Source: Candidatus Rokuibacteriota bacterium | Lineage (GTDB): Bacteria; Methylomirabilota; Methylomirabilia; Rokubacteriales; CSP1-6 | Direction: 5' to 3' | NCBI GenBank assembly: GCA_003220595.1 | Contig: QHSZ01000009.1 | Span: 1-37,360, forward strand | Length of the DNA stretch: 37,360 bases | In this document: piece by piece, positions 16,243-24,405 of the stretch | How positions within the stretch are numbered: the first letter of the stretch is position 1 | Layout: every line of letters begins with the position of its first letter | Position numbers and translations under genes: made by a program | Notes under the pieces: generated by a model | What the model saw: the letters and a program-made list of their open reading frames with translations, nothing else | Told to the model about the DNA's origin: nothing | Database searches by the model: none

Positions 16243-17450
16243 GCCGAGAGCTCCCGCGGCGGCCGCGACAGCGCGAGCAGCGCCAGGGCCAGGACGTTCA
16301 GGCACGCGGCGGCCATCCACGTGAGGTCGTAGCCGCCGGTCGCGTCGTAGATCGCGCCCGCGATGAGCGGCCCCCAGCCCGCCATCGCGCCGGCCAGCGC
16401 GAACAGGAACCCGACGAGCACGCCCGCCTGGCCACGGCCGAAGAAGTCGCCGACGATCGCGGGAAAGAGCGTCGAGATCGCCCCGTACGAGTAGCCGAAG
16501 ACCAGCGCGGTCCCGAAGAGCAGGGCGACCCCGCGGCCCGCCAGGAGGAAGCCGAGGAAGGCGATCCCTTGAAGCACCATCGCGATCCCGACGGCGGTCC
16601 GTCGCCCGATCCGATCGGAGACGCCGCCCATCACGAGGCGTCCGGCGACGGCGCCGATGCCGAGCGTCGAGACCACCCACGCGCCCGTCAGGGGCGAGTA
16701 GCCGAGGTCGCGCGCGAACGGCACCAGGTGGACGAGCGGGACGAAGACCGGGATCCACGTCGCGCTGAACGCGGCGCCGAGCATCCAGAAGGCGCTCGTC
16801 CGCATCGCGCGCGCGAGCGGCCAGCCGCACCCGGCGGGGTCCGCGGCGATCGGCGCGGGCGCGCCGTCGGGATGAAGCCCGACGCTCTCGGGGTCGCGCC
16901 GCATCACGCGCGCCACGACGTTCAGGACAACGAAGATCGCGGCGCCGAAGATCACGTACGCCATCCGCCAGCCGACGGCGCTGACGAGGAGCTGCGCGAG
17001 GGGCGGCAGGAGGAACGTGCCCACGCTCCCGCCGCTCGAGGCGAGGCCCACGGCGAGGCCACGCCGCCGCACGAACCACTTCACGACGGTGGTGTTGCAG
17101 GGGACGTACGCGGTGCCCATGCCCAGCGCCGCGACGCCGCCGTAGAGCACGTAGGGCTGCCAGAGCTCGGTCACGAGCGACATGCCCGCGAGCGCCGAGC
17201 CGAGGAAGAGCCCGCCCGCCGCGATGACGACGCGCGGGCCCCAGAGGTCGGTGAGCCGCCCCGCGGGGAAGCCGACGATGCAGTAGAGCGCCGCGTAGAG
17301 GGAGAACGCGCCCGAGATACTGGCCCGGCTCCAGTGGAACTCCTCCAGCAGCGCCGAGAAGAACACGCCGAAGGAGTACTGCGCCCCGTAGGCGGAGAAG
17401 AGGACGAGGAACGCCCCCCCGACGATGACCCAGCCGCGGAACAGAGGCAC
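16239..17450 (-). CDS. MFS transporter (OFA/monocarboxylate-like)
   Basis: A 403-aa major-facilitator permease with about 12 hydrophobic helices. The N-terminus RGWVIVGGAFLVLFSAYGAQYSFG and the following SFGVFFSALLEEFHWSRASISGAFSL are typical of the oxalate/formate and monocarboxylate-porter branch. The loop 2-3 motif is GFPAGRLTDLWGPR, with its repeat VMGGVSDRIGRRT in the second half. Start is GTG at 17450, 4 bases after the uvrA stop. Likely imports an organic acid used by the downstream enzymes; the substrate is an inference. Confidence 0.9.
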   Translation of the reverse strand: MPLFRGWVIVGGAFLVLFSAYGAQYSFGVFFSALLEEFHWSRASISGAFSLYAALYCIVGFPAGRLTDLWGPRVVIAAGGLFLGSALAGMSLVTELWQPYVLYGGVAALGMGTAYVPCNTTVVKWFVRRRGLAVGLASSGGSVGTFLLPPLAQLLVSAVGWRMAYVIFGAAIFVVLNVVARVMRRDPESVGLHPDGAPAPIAADPAGCGWPLARAMRTSAFWMLGAAFSATWIPVFVPLVHLVPFARDLGYSPLTGAWVVSTLGIGAVAGRLVMGGVSDRIGRRTAVGIAMVLQGIAFLGFLLAGRGVALLFGTALVFGYSYGAISTLFPAIVGDFFGRGQAGVLVGFLFALAGAMAGWGPLIAGAIYDATGGYDLTWMAAACLNVLALALLALSRPPRELSA

Positions 17451-17454
17451 GGGC

Positions 17455-20241
17455 TCAGGCGCGCCCGTTCTTGCCGTTGAGCCTCGGGAGGACCTCGGCG
17501 AGGAACTTGCCCGTGTAGGACCCCGGCGTCTGGGCGACGGCCTCGGGCGTGCCGTCCGCGACGATGTCGCCGCCCTCCTCGCCGCCCTCCGGGCCGAGGT
17601 CGATGACGTGGTCGGCCGACTTGATCACGTCGAGGTGATGCTCGACGACCAGGACCGTGTTGCCCGCGTCCACGAGGCGGTTGAGCACGCCGAGGAGCTT
17701 CTTGACGTCGTCGAGGTGCAGGCCGGTCGTCGGCTCGTCCATGATGTAGAGCATCTCGCCCGACTCCCGCGCGCCGAGCTCGGCCGCGATCTTGAGGCGC
17801 TGCGCCTCCCCGCCGGAGAGCGTGGTCGCCGGCTGGCCGAGCCTCAGGTAGCCGAGCCCCACGTCCTGCAGGACGCGGAGGCGCCGCGCGAGGGCGCCGT
17901 GCGCGGCGAACAGCTCGACCGCGTCGTCCACGGTCATCTGGAGCACGTCGCTGATCGCGCGGCCGCGGAGCTTCACGCCGAGGACGTCGGGGCCGTAGCG
18001 GCGACCCTCGCACTCCTGGCAGCTCACGTACACGTCCTCGAAGAAGTACATCTCCAGCTTCTGGAAGCCGTCGCCCTGGCACGACTCGCAGCGGCCGCCG
18101 GGCACGTTGAACGAGAAGGCGCCCACGCCGAGGCCGAGCGCCTTCGCGCGCGGGAGCGCGGCGAAGAGCTTCCGGATCTCGTCGAAGGCCTTCACGTAGG
18201 TGACGGGGTTCGAGCGCGGCGTGCGACCGATCGGCTCCTGGTCGATCAGGCGGACGCCCTTCAGGTACTCGAGGCCGGTGAGCGCGTCGTAGGCGCCTGG
18301 CGGCGCGAACTCGGTCTTGAAGGCGCGCGCGACCGCGCGGTAGAGCGTGTCGTGCACGAGCGTGGACTTGCCGGAGCCCGACACGCCCGTGACGACCGTG
18401 AGCGTGTGGAGCGGGACGCGGAGGCTCACGGACTTGAGGTTGTGCTCGCGCGCGCCGACGAGCGTCACGTGGCGGCGGCCGCTCCGCCGGAAGGGCGGCA
18501 CCGGGATGGACTCGCGCCCCGTCACGTAGCGCGCGGTGAGCGAGTGCGTGGCCTTCTGGAACTCGGCCTGCGGGCCGGCGAACACGACCTCGCCGCCGCG
18601 GTCGCCCGAGCCGGGGCCGAGCTCGACGACGTGGTCCGCGGCGGCGATGAACTCACGGTCGTGCTCGACGACGACGACGGTGTTCCCCGCCCGCGCGAGC
18701 TCGCGGCAGAGCTCCACCAGCCGCATCGTATCCCGGGGGTGGAGGCCGATCGACGGCTCGTCGAGGACGTAGAGCGTTCCCACGAGCTGGGAGCCCAGCT
18801 GATTCGCCAGGTTGATGCGCTGCGCCTCGCCCCCCGACAGCGTGCGCGTCTGGCGCGCGAGCGTCAGGTAGCCGAGGCCGACGCGCAGGAGGAACGTGAG
18901 CTTGGCGTTCAGCTGGCGCAGGATCTCGCGCGCGACGACGGCCTCCCACGCGGTCAGCGAGAGCTCGCCGAGCAGGCGCGCGCCGCCGTCGATCGTCAGC
19001 GCGGCGAACTCGGAGATCGTGAGGCCGGCGACGCGGACGGCGAGCGCCGCGGGCTTGAGGCGCGCCCCGCGGCAGATGGGGCAGCGGGACTGGCTCCGGT
19101 AGCGGGAGAGGAAGACGCGGACGTGGAGCTTGTAGCGGTAGGACTCGACCTCCTCGAAGAAGCCGTTGATGCCTGGGAAGCCGTCGTCGCCCTCGTACAC
19201 GAGCCGGCGCCCCGGCTCGGAGAGCTGCTCCCAGGGCGTGTCCGGGTCGAGCCCGTGGCGCCGCGCCGCCTTGAGGAGCGCCTTCTGGTACCACTTGCCC
19301 GACGGGTGCGTCCACGGCTCCACCGCGCCCTCGGCGAGCGTGCGCGCGCGGTCGGGGACGACGAGCGCCTCGTCGTATTTCAGGACGTTGCCGAACCCCT
19401 TGCACTCCGGGCAGGCGCCGAGCGGATGGTTGAACGAGAAGAGGAGCGGCTGCGGCCGCTCGAGGCTGGCCCCGCAGCCGCTGCAGCGGTAATCTTCGGC
19501 GAAGACGCGGCTGCCCTGGCCGAGCACCTCGACCTCGACCCGGCCGCCGCCCTCGCGCAGCGCGGCCTCGACGGACTCGGCGATGCGGGTGCGATGCGAC
19601 GACTCGAGCACCACGCGGTCGAGCACGACCGAGATCTCCTTGTGCTGGCCGAAGTCCGCCGGTGGCGGCGCCGCCAGGTCGAGGATCGACCCGTCCACGC
19701 GCACGCGGGCGAAGCCGCGCCGGGTGAGGCTTGCCCAGAGCTCCGCGGGGGGGAGGCCCGCGGACACCGACAGGCGGAACGCGATCAGCGCCCGGGCGCC
19801 GGGATGCTCGCTGAGGAGCGCGCTCACGATCGAGTCGGGCGAGTGCGAGACCGCCGGCGCGCCACACTCGGGGCAGTGGACCCGGCCGATCTTCGCGTAG
19901 AGGAGGCGGAGGTAGTCGTACACCTCCGTGGCGGTGCCGACCGTCGAGCGCGCCGTCCGCACGGGGTTCTTCTGCTCGAGGGCCACCGCGGGCCGGATCT
20001 GCTCGATCCGGTCCACGTCGGGCCGGTCCACGCGGTCGAGGAACATCCGCGCGTAGGTGGAGAGGGATTCGATGTACCGCCACTGGCCCTCGGCGAAGAG
20101 CGTGTCGAACGCCAGCGAGGACTTGCCCGAGCCTGACACGCCGGTGACGACGGTGAGCTTGTCGTGGGGAATCTCGAGGGAGATGTTCTTGAGGTTGTTC
20201 TGACGGGCTCCGTGGATCCGGAGCCCAGAGGGCTGGGCCAT
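17455..20241 (-). CDS. uvrA: Excinuclease ABC subunit A (UvrA)
   Basis: Damage-recognition ATPase of nucleotide excision repair, acting with UvrB and UvrC; 928 aa, normal length. It is a tandem ABC ATPase: Walker [10 protein letters not shown] (about residue 34) and GVSGSGKST (second half), signatures [14 protein letters not shown] and [14 protein letters not shown], and Walker [12 protein letters not shown] and MDEPTTGLH. Zinc modules are visible as [20 protein letters not shown], and CESCQGDG...[11 protein letters not shown], the last being the DNA-contact finger. ATG at 20241 is preceded by AGGAGG. A promoter TTGGCA-18-TAGACT lies upstream. It heads a run of unrelated metabolic genes, which is odd for uvrA. 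Confidence 0.98.
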   Translation of the reverse strand: MAQPSGLRIHGARQNNLKNISLEIPHDKLTVVTGVSGSGKSSLAFDTLFAEGQWRYIESLSTYARMFLDRVDRPDVDRIEQIRPAVALEQKNPVRTARSTVGTATEVYDYLRLLYAKIGRVHCPECGAPAVSHSPDSIVSALLSEHPGARALIAFRLSVSAGLPPAELWASLTRRGFARVRVDGSILDLAAPPPADFGQHKEISVVLDRVVLESSHRTRIAESVEAALREGGGRVEVEVLGQGSRVFAEDYRCSGCGASLERPQPLLFSFNHPLGACPECKGFGNVLKYDEALVVPDRARTLAEGAVEPWTHPSGKWYQKALLKAARRHGLDPDTPWEQLSEPGRRLVYEGDDGFPGINGFFEEVESYRYKLHVRVFLSRYRSQSRCPICRGARLKPAALAVRVAGLTISEFAALTIDGGARLLGELSLTAWEAVVAREILRQLNAKLTFLLRVGLGYLTLARQTRTLSGGEAQRINLANQLGSQLVGTLYVLDEPSIGLHPRDTMRLVELCRELARAGNTVVVVEHDREFIAAADHVVELGPGSGDRGGEVVFAGPQAEFQKATHSLTARYVTGRESIPVPPFRRSGRRHVTLVGAREHNLKSVSLRVPLHTLTVVTGVSGSGKSTLVHDTLYRAVARAFKTEFAPPGAYDALTGLEYLKGVRLIDQEPIGRTPRSNPVTYVKAFDEIRKLFAALPRAKALGLGVGAFSFNVPGGRCESCQGDGFQKLEMYFFEDVYVSCQECEGRRYGPDVLGVKLRGRAISDVLQMTVDDAVELFAAHGALARRLRVLQDVGLGYLRLGQPATTLSGGEAQRLKIAAELGARESGEMLYIMDEPTTGLHLDDVKKLLGVLNRLVDAGNTVLVVEHHLDVIKSADHVIDLGPEGGEEGGDIVADGTPEAVAQTPGSYTGKFLAEVLPRLNGKNGRA

Positions 20242-20265
20242 TCGAACCGTCCTCCTGAGGTGGGT

Positions 20266-20295
20266 AGTCTACTGGAACTGGCGCCGCGATGCCAA
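20266..20295 (-). promoter_or_regulatory. uvrA promoter: TTGGCA-N18-TAGACT
   Basis: On the minus strand the -35 TTGGCA occupies 20295-20290 and the -10 TAGACT 20271-20266, spacer 18. Transcription would begin near 20259, giving a short leader with AGGAGG before the uvrA ATG at 20241. No LexA-type palindrome was recognised. Confidence 0.6.
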
Positions 20296-20308
20296 GGGCC
20301 TGCTCCAC

Positions 20309-20338
20309 TTGACACGCGCCCGGAGGCCCGGGTACACT
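20309..20338 (+). promoter_or_regulatory. Promoter of the Fur-family/rubrerythrin operon: TTGACA-N18-TACACT
   Basis: A perfect -35 TTGACA at 20309-20314 and a -10 TACACT at 20333-20338, spacer 18, predict a transcript start near 20345. The Fur-type box at 20353-20367 then lies just inside the transcript, a position where a repressor would block transcription. Confidence 0.65.
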
Positions 20339-20352
20339 CCGGTCCGCACTGT

Positions 20353-20367
20353 TGATAATGATTACTA
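20353..20367 (+). promoter_or_regulatory. Fur/PerR-type operator (7-1-7 box)
   Basis: TGATAATGATTACTA matches the 7-1-7 Fur-family consensus TGATAATNATTATCA at 13 of the 14 specified positions counted by halves, with only the C/T pair near the right end swapped (two bases differ from a perfect repeat). It is an AT-rich island in very GC-rich DNA. It lies between the promoter and the Shine-Dalgarno of the Fur-family gene, indicating autoregulation and control of rubrerythrin. Confidence 0.7.
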
Positions 20368-20396
20368 AAAACGTCGACGCCCAGGAGGCCCTGCGC

Positions 20397-20816
20397 ATGC
20401 GCGGCCTCCGGCTCACGCGGCCCCGGCGCCTCATCCTGGAGGCCGTCCGCGACACCGACGTCCATCCGACCGCGGCCTTCGTCTACCGCCGGGTGCGGCG
20501 GCGCCTTCCGCGCGTGAGCCTCGCGACGGTCTACAGGAACCTCCGCGTGCTCGCCGCCGAGGGTGTGCTGGCCGAGCGCGCGGACGCCGGCGGGTTGCGC
20601 TTCGACGGCAACGCCGAGCCCCACGACCACTTCACGTGCATCGGGTGCGGGCGAATCCACGACGTCCCGGTGCGGCGGGGGCGCGCGGTCCGCGCCCGGC
20701 TGGCGGCGCAGACCGGATTCGAGGTCCTCAATCACCGGACCGAGTACTTCGGCCGCTGCGGCGATTGCCGCCGGCAGGGCGGCCGACCTTCCCCGAAGGG
20801 ACAAAGGAGGAGCTGA
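20397..20816 (+). CDS. Fur-family transcriptional regulator (PerR-like)
   Basis: A 139-aa metal-dependent DNA-binding regulator. The winged helix is LRLTRPRRLILEAVRDTD...RVSLATVYRNLRVLAAEGVL; metal and dimer region includes EPHDHFTCIGCGRIHDV and a C-terminal CGDC, giving the two CxxC pairs of the structural zinc site. PerR-like function is inferred from rubrerythrin as the next gene, 3 bases away; Fur or Zur specificity cannot be excluded. An upstream TTG (20352) or ATG (20358) would place the operator inside the gene. ATG at 20397 is chosen because AGGAGG (20383-20388) sits 8 bases before it and the homologous region starts here. Confidence 0.92.
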   Translation: MRGLRLTRPRRLILEAVRDTDVHPTAAFVYRRVRRRLPRVSLATVYRNLRVLAAEGVLAERADAGGLRFDGNAEPHDHFTCIGCGRIHDVPVRRGRAVRARLAAQTGFEVLNHRTEYFGRCGDCRRQGGRPSPKGQRRS

Positions 20817-20819
20817 GAC

Positions 20820-21269
20820 ATGGCAGGCAAGAGCCTCAAGGGCACGAAGAGCTTCGAGAATCTCAAGGAGGCGTTCGCCGGCGAGTCGCAGGCGAACCGC
20901 CGCTATCTTTACTTCGCGCGCGTCGCCGACATCGAGGGCTTTCCCGACATGGCGGGCCTCTTCAAGGACACCGCCGACGCCGAGACCGGGCACGCCTTCG
21001 GCCACCTCGACTTCCTGAAGGAGGTCGGCGATCCCGTGACCGGAGAGCCGATCGGAAAGACCGAGAAAAATCTGAAGTCCGCCGTGGCCGGCGAGACCTA
21101 CGAGTACACCCAGATGTACCCGGGCATGGCGAAGACGGCGCGCGACGAAGGCTTCGCCGAGCTCGCCGAGTGGTTCGAGACGCTCGCCAAGGCCGAGAAG
21201 TCGCACGCCGGGCGCTTCAACAAGGGCCTCAAGCAGATCGCGGGCAAAGATCCCGCGGAGGCGATCTAG
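20820..21269 (+). CDS. Rubrerythrin-family diiron protein (no rubredoxin domain)
   Basis: A 149-aa ferritin-like four-helix protein that reduces hydrogen peroxide at a diiron centre in the cytoplasm. Iron-ligand motifs: [16 protein letters not shown] in helix 1, [14 protein letters not shown] in helix 2, [14 protein letters not shown] in helix 3 and [12 protein letters not shown] in helix 4. The C-terminal rubredoxin domain of classical rubrerythrin is absent, so electrons must come from another protein; the Fe-S protein or cytochrome encoded downstream are candidates. A strong AAAGGAGGAG Shine-Dalgarno overlaps the end of the regulator gene. Confidence 0.95.
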   Translation: MAGKSLKGTKSFENLKEAFAGESQANRRYLYFARVADIEGFPDMAGLFKDTADAETGHAFGHLDFLKEVGDPVTGEPIGKTEKNLKSAVAGETYEYTQMYPGMAKTARDEGFAELAEWFETLAKAEKSHAGRFNKGLKQIAGKDPAEAI

Positions 21270-21438
21270 CTCTCCTGCGTTCGCGGGCAGGCGGGGCGCG
21301 GCACCCCGCTCGACCACGCGATCCGCAAGGCGCGAGGTCGAGGCTGAAGGTTCGCGGTTCAGGCGATCCTGACTACACGGGTCTCGCGGGGTCGCCGCGG
21401 CCCGCCTGCCACGACTCGCACCGAGCTCGATCACACTC
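21270..21438 (+). other. Intergenic segment between rubrerythrin and Fe-S protein genes, flanked by a 10-bp inverted repeat
   Basis: No gene is apparent. GGCAGGCGGG (21286-21295) is the reverse complement of CCCGCCTGCC (21401-21410), and a short hairpin GCGGGG/CCCCGC follows the rubrerythrin stop. There is no T-tract. It might weaken read-through or form an internal structure; there is no clear promoter. Confidence 0.35.
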
Positions 21439-22737
21439 ATGGCTTCCCTCGATCTGACGAAGCCGGAGTTCTGGGACCTCGGCAGCGTCGACAAGGAGCT
21501 GCGGAGGATCTACGACATCTGCAGCGGCTGTCGGCGGTGCCTGCCGCTCTGCCCGTCGTTCAAGGTGCTGTTCGACCGCCTGGACGTCGACGCCGTGGAC
21601 GGCGACGTCGAGAAGCTGCCCCGCGGCGACGCCAAGGAGGTCGTGGATCTCTGCTACCAGTGCAAGCTCTGCTACAACCACTGCCCGTACACGCCACCGC
21701 ACCGGTGGGAGGTGGACTTCCCGCGCCTGATGCTGCGCGCCCGCGCCGCCGAGGCGCGGCAGCACGGTGTCAGGTTTCAAGATAGGGCGCTCGGTAACAC
21801 CGATCTCGTCGGGAAGCTCGGGAGCCTGGCTGCGCCGCTCGCGAACTGGCTGAACGAGCTGACCGTCCACCGCGCTTTCGTGCAGGCGGTGGCGGGGATC
21901 CACCGGAACCGCAATCTTCCGAAGTTCCACCGGCAGACGTTCACCGCCTGGTTCAAGAGTCGCCAGCGCTCGGCTGGCGCGAGCGGGGCGGGCGTGGCGC
22001 CAGCCCGGGTGCCCGCCCCTCTAAAAATCGCTCTCTTCGCGACTTGCACGGTGGACTACAACGACCCGGCGACCGGCCGCGCGGCGGTGCGCGTGCTCGA
22101 GCGGAACGGCGTCGACGTCTCGCTGCCTCCGCAGCGGTGCTGCGGCATGCCCTATCTCGACGGCGGCGCGGTGGACCAGGCAAAGGCGCTCATCAAGGAG
22201 AACGTGCGGAGTCTGGCGACGGCCGTGCGCGAGGGACGCGAGATCGTCGTGCCGGGGCCGACGTGCAGCTACATGCTGAAGCAGGAGTACCCGTGGCTCG
22301 ACGGCAGCGAGGACGCGAAGCTCGTCGCGGCGAACACGCGCGACCTCTTCGAGTACCTCGCCAGGCTCCACGCCGAGGGCCGGCTCGACACGCGCTTCAC
22401 GAAGCGCGTCGGCGCCGTCACGTACCACGTGCCCTGCCACCTGCGCGCCCAGAACATCGGGGTGAAGTCGGCGGAGGTGCTCCGCCTGATCCCCGGCTGC
22501 TCCGTGAACGTCGTCGAGAAGTGCTCGGCGGTGGACGGCACGTGGGGCCTGAAGACGCAGTACTTCGAGCTGTCGCTGAAGCTGGCGAAGCCGCTCTTCG
22601 ACGCGGTCACCGCCGCCGACGCGCCCGTGACGGCGACCGATTGCCCGCTGGCGGCGCTGCAGATCGAGCAGGGAACGGGGCGGCACGCGAAGCATCCGGT
22701 TCGAGTGCTGGCCGAGGCCTACGGCCTCGAGGAGTGA
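21439..22737 (+). CDS. GlpC/HdrD-like 4Fe-4S and CCG-domain oxidoreductase subunit
   Basis: A 432-aa Fe-S protein. Two 4Fe-4S clusters at the N-terminus are bound by C28-x2-C31-x2-C34-x3-C38 and C72-x2-C75-x2-C78-x3-C82, each ending CP. Two cysteine-rich modules follow: LFATCTVDYNDP...RCCGMPYLDGG and TYHVPCHLRAQN...VEKCSAVDGTWG. The second has CSAVDG in place of the usual CCG. Related to anaerobic glycerol-3-phosphate dehydrogenase subunit C and heterodisulfide reductase D. Placed between rubrerythrin and DUF3501, it probably carries electrons in a redox-stress pathway rather than glycerol metabolism (inference). ATG at 21439 has no strong Shine-Dalgarno. Confidence 0.9.
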   Translation: MASLDLTKPEFWDLGSVDKELRRIYDICSGCRRCLPLCPSFKVLFDRLDVDAVDGDVEKLPRGDAKEVVDLCYQCKLCYNHCPYTPPHRWEVDFPRLMLRARAAEARQHGVRFQDRALGNTDLVGKLGSLAAPLANWLNELTVHRAFVQAVAGIHRNRNLPKFHRQTFTAWFKSRQRSAGASGAGVAPARVPAPLKIALFATCTVDYNDPATGRAAVRVLERNGVDVSLPPQRCCGMPYLDGGAVDQAKALIKENVRSLATAVREGREIVVPGPTCSYMLKQEYPWLDGSEDAKLVAANTRDLFEYLARLHAEGRLDTRFTKRVGAVTYHVPCHLRAQNIGVKSAEVLRLIPGCSVNVVEKCSAVDGTWGLKTQYFELSLKLAKPLFDAVTAADAPVTATDCPLAALQIEQGTGRHAKHPVRVLAEAYGLEE

Positions 22738-22741
22738 CGCC

Positions 22742-23323
22742 GTGAGGCTTCTGGAGACGTCCGAGATCCTGAACCTGGTCGAGTACGAGAAGGTTCGCGA
22801 GGCCAGACGGCGCGAGCTGATCGAGCTCAAGCGGCCGCGCCGGGTGCCGGTCGGCCGCTACCTCTCCTTCGTCTTCGAGAACCGCGAGACGGTCTGGTTC
22901 CAGATCCAGGAGATGGTCCGCGCCGAGCGGATCGTGGACGAGGCCAAGATCGCCGAGGAGGTCGAGGTCTACAACGGTCTCTTGCCGCGCCCGGGTGAGC
23001 TCGCGGCGACGATGCTGATCGAGATCACCGACGCGTCGCAGATCAAGCCGGTCCTCGACAAGCTGCTCGGGATCGACACGCGCGACTACGTGCGGCTGAC
23101 CGTGGGGCCGCACGTCGTCGTCGGCGACTTCGAGACGGGCCACTCCGACGAGGAGCGCGGCAAGCTCGCCGCGGTCCACTTCGTGCGCTTCGCGCTCCCA
23201 CCCGAGGCGCGCCGGATCTTCCTGGCCGCCGACGCCGCGCTGGTCGTCGAGCATCCCAACGAGCGCGCGCGGACGGTGCTCGGCGAGGAGACCAAGCGGA
23301 GCCTCCTGAAAGATCTCGCGTGA
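22742..23323 (+). CDS. DUF3501 family protein
   Basis: A 193-aa soluble protein of the uncharacterised DUF3501 family, recognised from LKRPRRVPVGRYLSFVFEN, TVWFQIQEMVRAERI and EEVEVYNGLLPRPGELAATML. No cysteine-based metal site or signal peptide is visible. DUF3501 genes are commonly found next to GlpC-like Fe-S proteins and rubrerythrin, as here. GTG start at 22742, 4 bases after the preceding stop; its own TGA overlaps the next GTG. Function unknown. Confidence 0.88.
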   Translation: MRLLETSEILNLVEYEKVREARRRELIELKRPRRVPVGRYLSFVFENRETVWFQIQEMVRAERIVDEAKIAEEVEVYNGLLPRPGELAATMLIEITDASQIKPVLDKLLGIDTRDYVRLTVGPHVVVGDFETGHSDEERGKLAAVHFVRFALPPEARRIFLAADAALVVEHPNERARTVLGEETKRSLLKDLA

Positions 23324-23634
23324 CCCGCCTGCTCGTCGCGGGGCTGGCGGTTGTCGCGCTGGCCCTGACCTCATGCGAGCAGCGGCTTTCGCCGAGTGCG
23401 GAGCGCGGGCGCCAGGTGTTCCTCGCCCAGTGCGTGACCTGCCACGGTCCCGACCCGGCCCAGGCCGGTCCGATCGGGCCCGCGGTCAAGGGGTCGTCGA
23501 GGGAGCTGCTCGAGGCGAAGGTGCTGCGCGGCGCCTACCCGCCGGGTTACATGCCCAAGCGGTCGACGAAGGTCATGGTGCCCATGCCGGCGCTCGCCGG
23601 CGAGATCGGCGCGCTCGCCGACTATCTGCGCTGA
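23320..23634 (+). CDS. Small c-type cytochrome lipoprotein
   Basis: A 104-aa exported monohaem cytochrome c. The signal ends in LALTSC, with Cys19 as probable lipid anchor. The haem site is C38-V-T-C41-H42, and Met residues in GYMPK and VMVPMPAL are candidates for the second axial ligand. Start is GTG at 23320, overlapping the DUF3501 stop (GTGA). As the last gene of the rubrerythrin operon it may pass electrons across the periplasm. It is followed by a strong hairpin. Confidence 0.9.
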   Translation: MTRLLVAGLAVVALALTSCEQRLSPSAERGRQVFLAQCVTCHGPDPAQAGPIGPAVKGSSRELLEAKVLRGAYPPGYMPKRSTKVMVPMPALAGEIGALADYLR

Positions 23635-23641
23635 ACGCGCG

Positions 23642-23669
23642 CAGGCCCGGCGGGTTCCCGCCGGGCCTG
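23642..23669. terminator. 13-bp GC hairpin between convergent genes
   Basis: CAGGCCCGGCGGG and CCCGCCGGGCCTG are perfect reverse complements separated by TT. It lies just after the cytochrome stop and before the convergent PuuD-like gene, so it can serve both strands. No T-tract follows, so termination may be inefficient or rho-assisted. Confidence 0.6.
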
Positions 23670-23694
23670 GGGCGCCCCTGCCCTCGGGCGGCGT

Positions 23695-23757
23695 TTACTG
23701 GAAGATCAGCTTCAGCACGACCACCAGGACGGCGGTGACGACGAACCCGCCATCTTC
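23695..23757 (-). other. Displaced last helix of the PuuD-like protein (probable -1 frameshift)
   Basis: After GPGKKMA the neighbouring frame reads GFVVTAVLVVVLKLIFQ and stops with TAA at 23697-23695, a good terminal membrane helix. Adding one G to the GGG run (plus-strand CCC, 23746-23748) would restore it. This may be an assembly or sequencing error in a homopolymer, or a true mutation. Confidence 0.75.
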
Positions 23758-24380
23758 TTGCCGGGGCCCGTCGTGCCCACCAGCGCGTTCCACTCGAGGA
23801 CCGCGAGGATGATCGCGAAGACGACCAGCATCACGACCTTCGCCCCGCGCGCCGTCGGCGTGAAGAAGCCGAAGTGGCTCGCGGCGCCCATGAAGAAGAG
23901 CATCGGGATCGAGAGCAGCGTGTTCGTGCGCGAGGCGAAGCCGCTACGCTGGCCGCGAGCCGCGGCCTCGGGGATGGCCTGACCGCCCTTCGAGACCTGC
24001 GTGGCCGACGCGATCACGACCTGCTGGGCCGGCCAGATGATGAACCAGACGTTGAACCACATCAGGCTACCGAGGATGCCGCCGATGAAGATCGCCCAGC
24101 CGTACGGCTGCAGGAAGAAGGGCTGGATGCCGCCGTACCGGCCGAAGATCGTGTGGAGGAGGTAGAGCCAGCCGGTGATGAACGTGAGCATGGCGCCCCA
24201 GCGGAACCACCAGAGGGCGCGGCCCACGAGGCTGCCGGCGATCATCCCCGTCCGAACGGCCGGCTCGGCGGAGGCGAAGAAGGGTGTCTGGACGAAATTG
24301 AAGTAGTACAGCATGCCGATCCAGGTGATGCCGGCGAGAAAGTGAAACCAGCGTAGCAGGAACAACCAGGCCTCTGCCAT
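23712..24380 (-). CDS. PuuD-like urate oxidase N-terminal domain membrane protein (frameshifted end)
   Basis: Integral membrane protein of the Urate_ox_N/PuuD family, 222 aa as read. N-terminus WLFLLRWFHFLAGITWIGMLYYFNFVQ is followed by TGWLYLLHTIF and IGGILGSLMWFNVWFIIWPAQQ; His residues in the first helices are potential haem ligands. PuuD proteins oxidise urate and pass electrons to cytochrome c (family knowledge). The last 14 residues are serine- and tryptophan-rich nonsense caused by a likely one-base deletion (see 23695-23757). A GGAGG precedes the ATG at 24380. It lies 25 bases after the acidic gene on the same strand and converges with the cytochrome c gene. Confidence 0.85.
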   Translation of the reverse strand: MAEAWLFLLRWFHFLAGITWIGMLYYFNFVQTPFFASAEPAVRTGMIAGSLVGRALWWFRWGAMLTFITGWLYLLHTIFGRYGGIQPFFLQPYGWAIFIGGILGSLMWFNVWFIIWPAQQVVIASATQVSKGGQAIPEAAARGQRSGFASRTNTLLSIPMLFFMGAASHFGFFTPTARGAKVVMLVVFAIILAVLEWNALVGTTGPGKKMAGSSSPPSWWSC

Positions 24381-24405
24381 TTCACCGCCTCCTCATGGGT
24401 AGGCA

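Noticed and set aside
17425-20136. Long plus-strand open frame opposite uvrA
   Set aside because: Same codon-position artefact; uvrA on the minus strand is complete with all motifs.
20352-20396. TTG/ATG starts at 20352 or 20358 for the Fur-family gene
   Set aside because: They fall in the operator, lack a ribosome site, and the ATG at 20397 has AGGAGG at ideal spacing.
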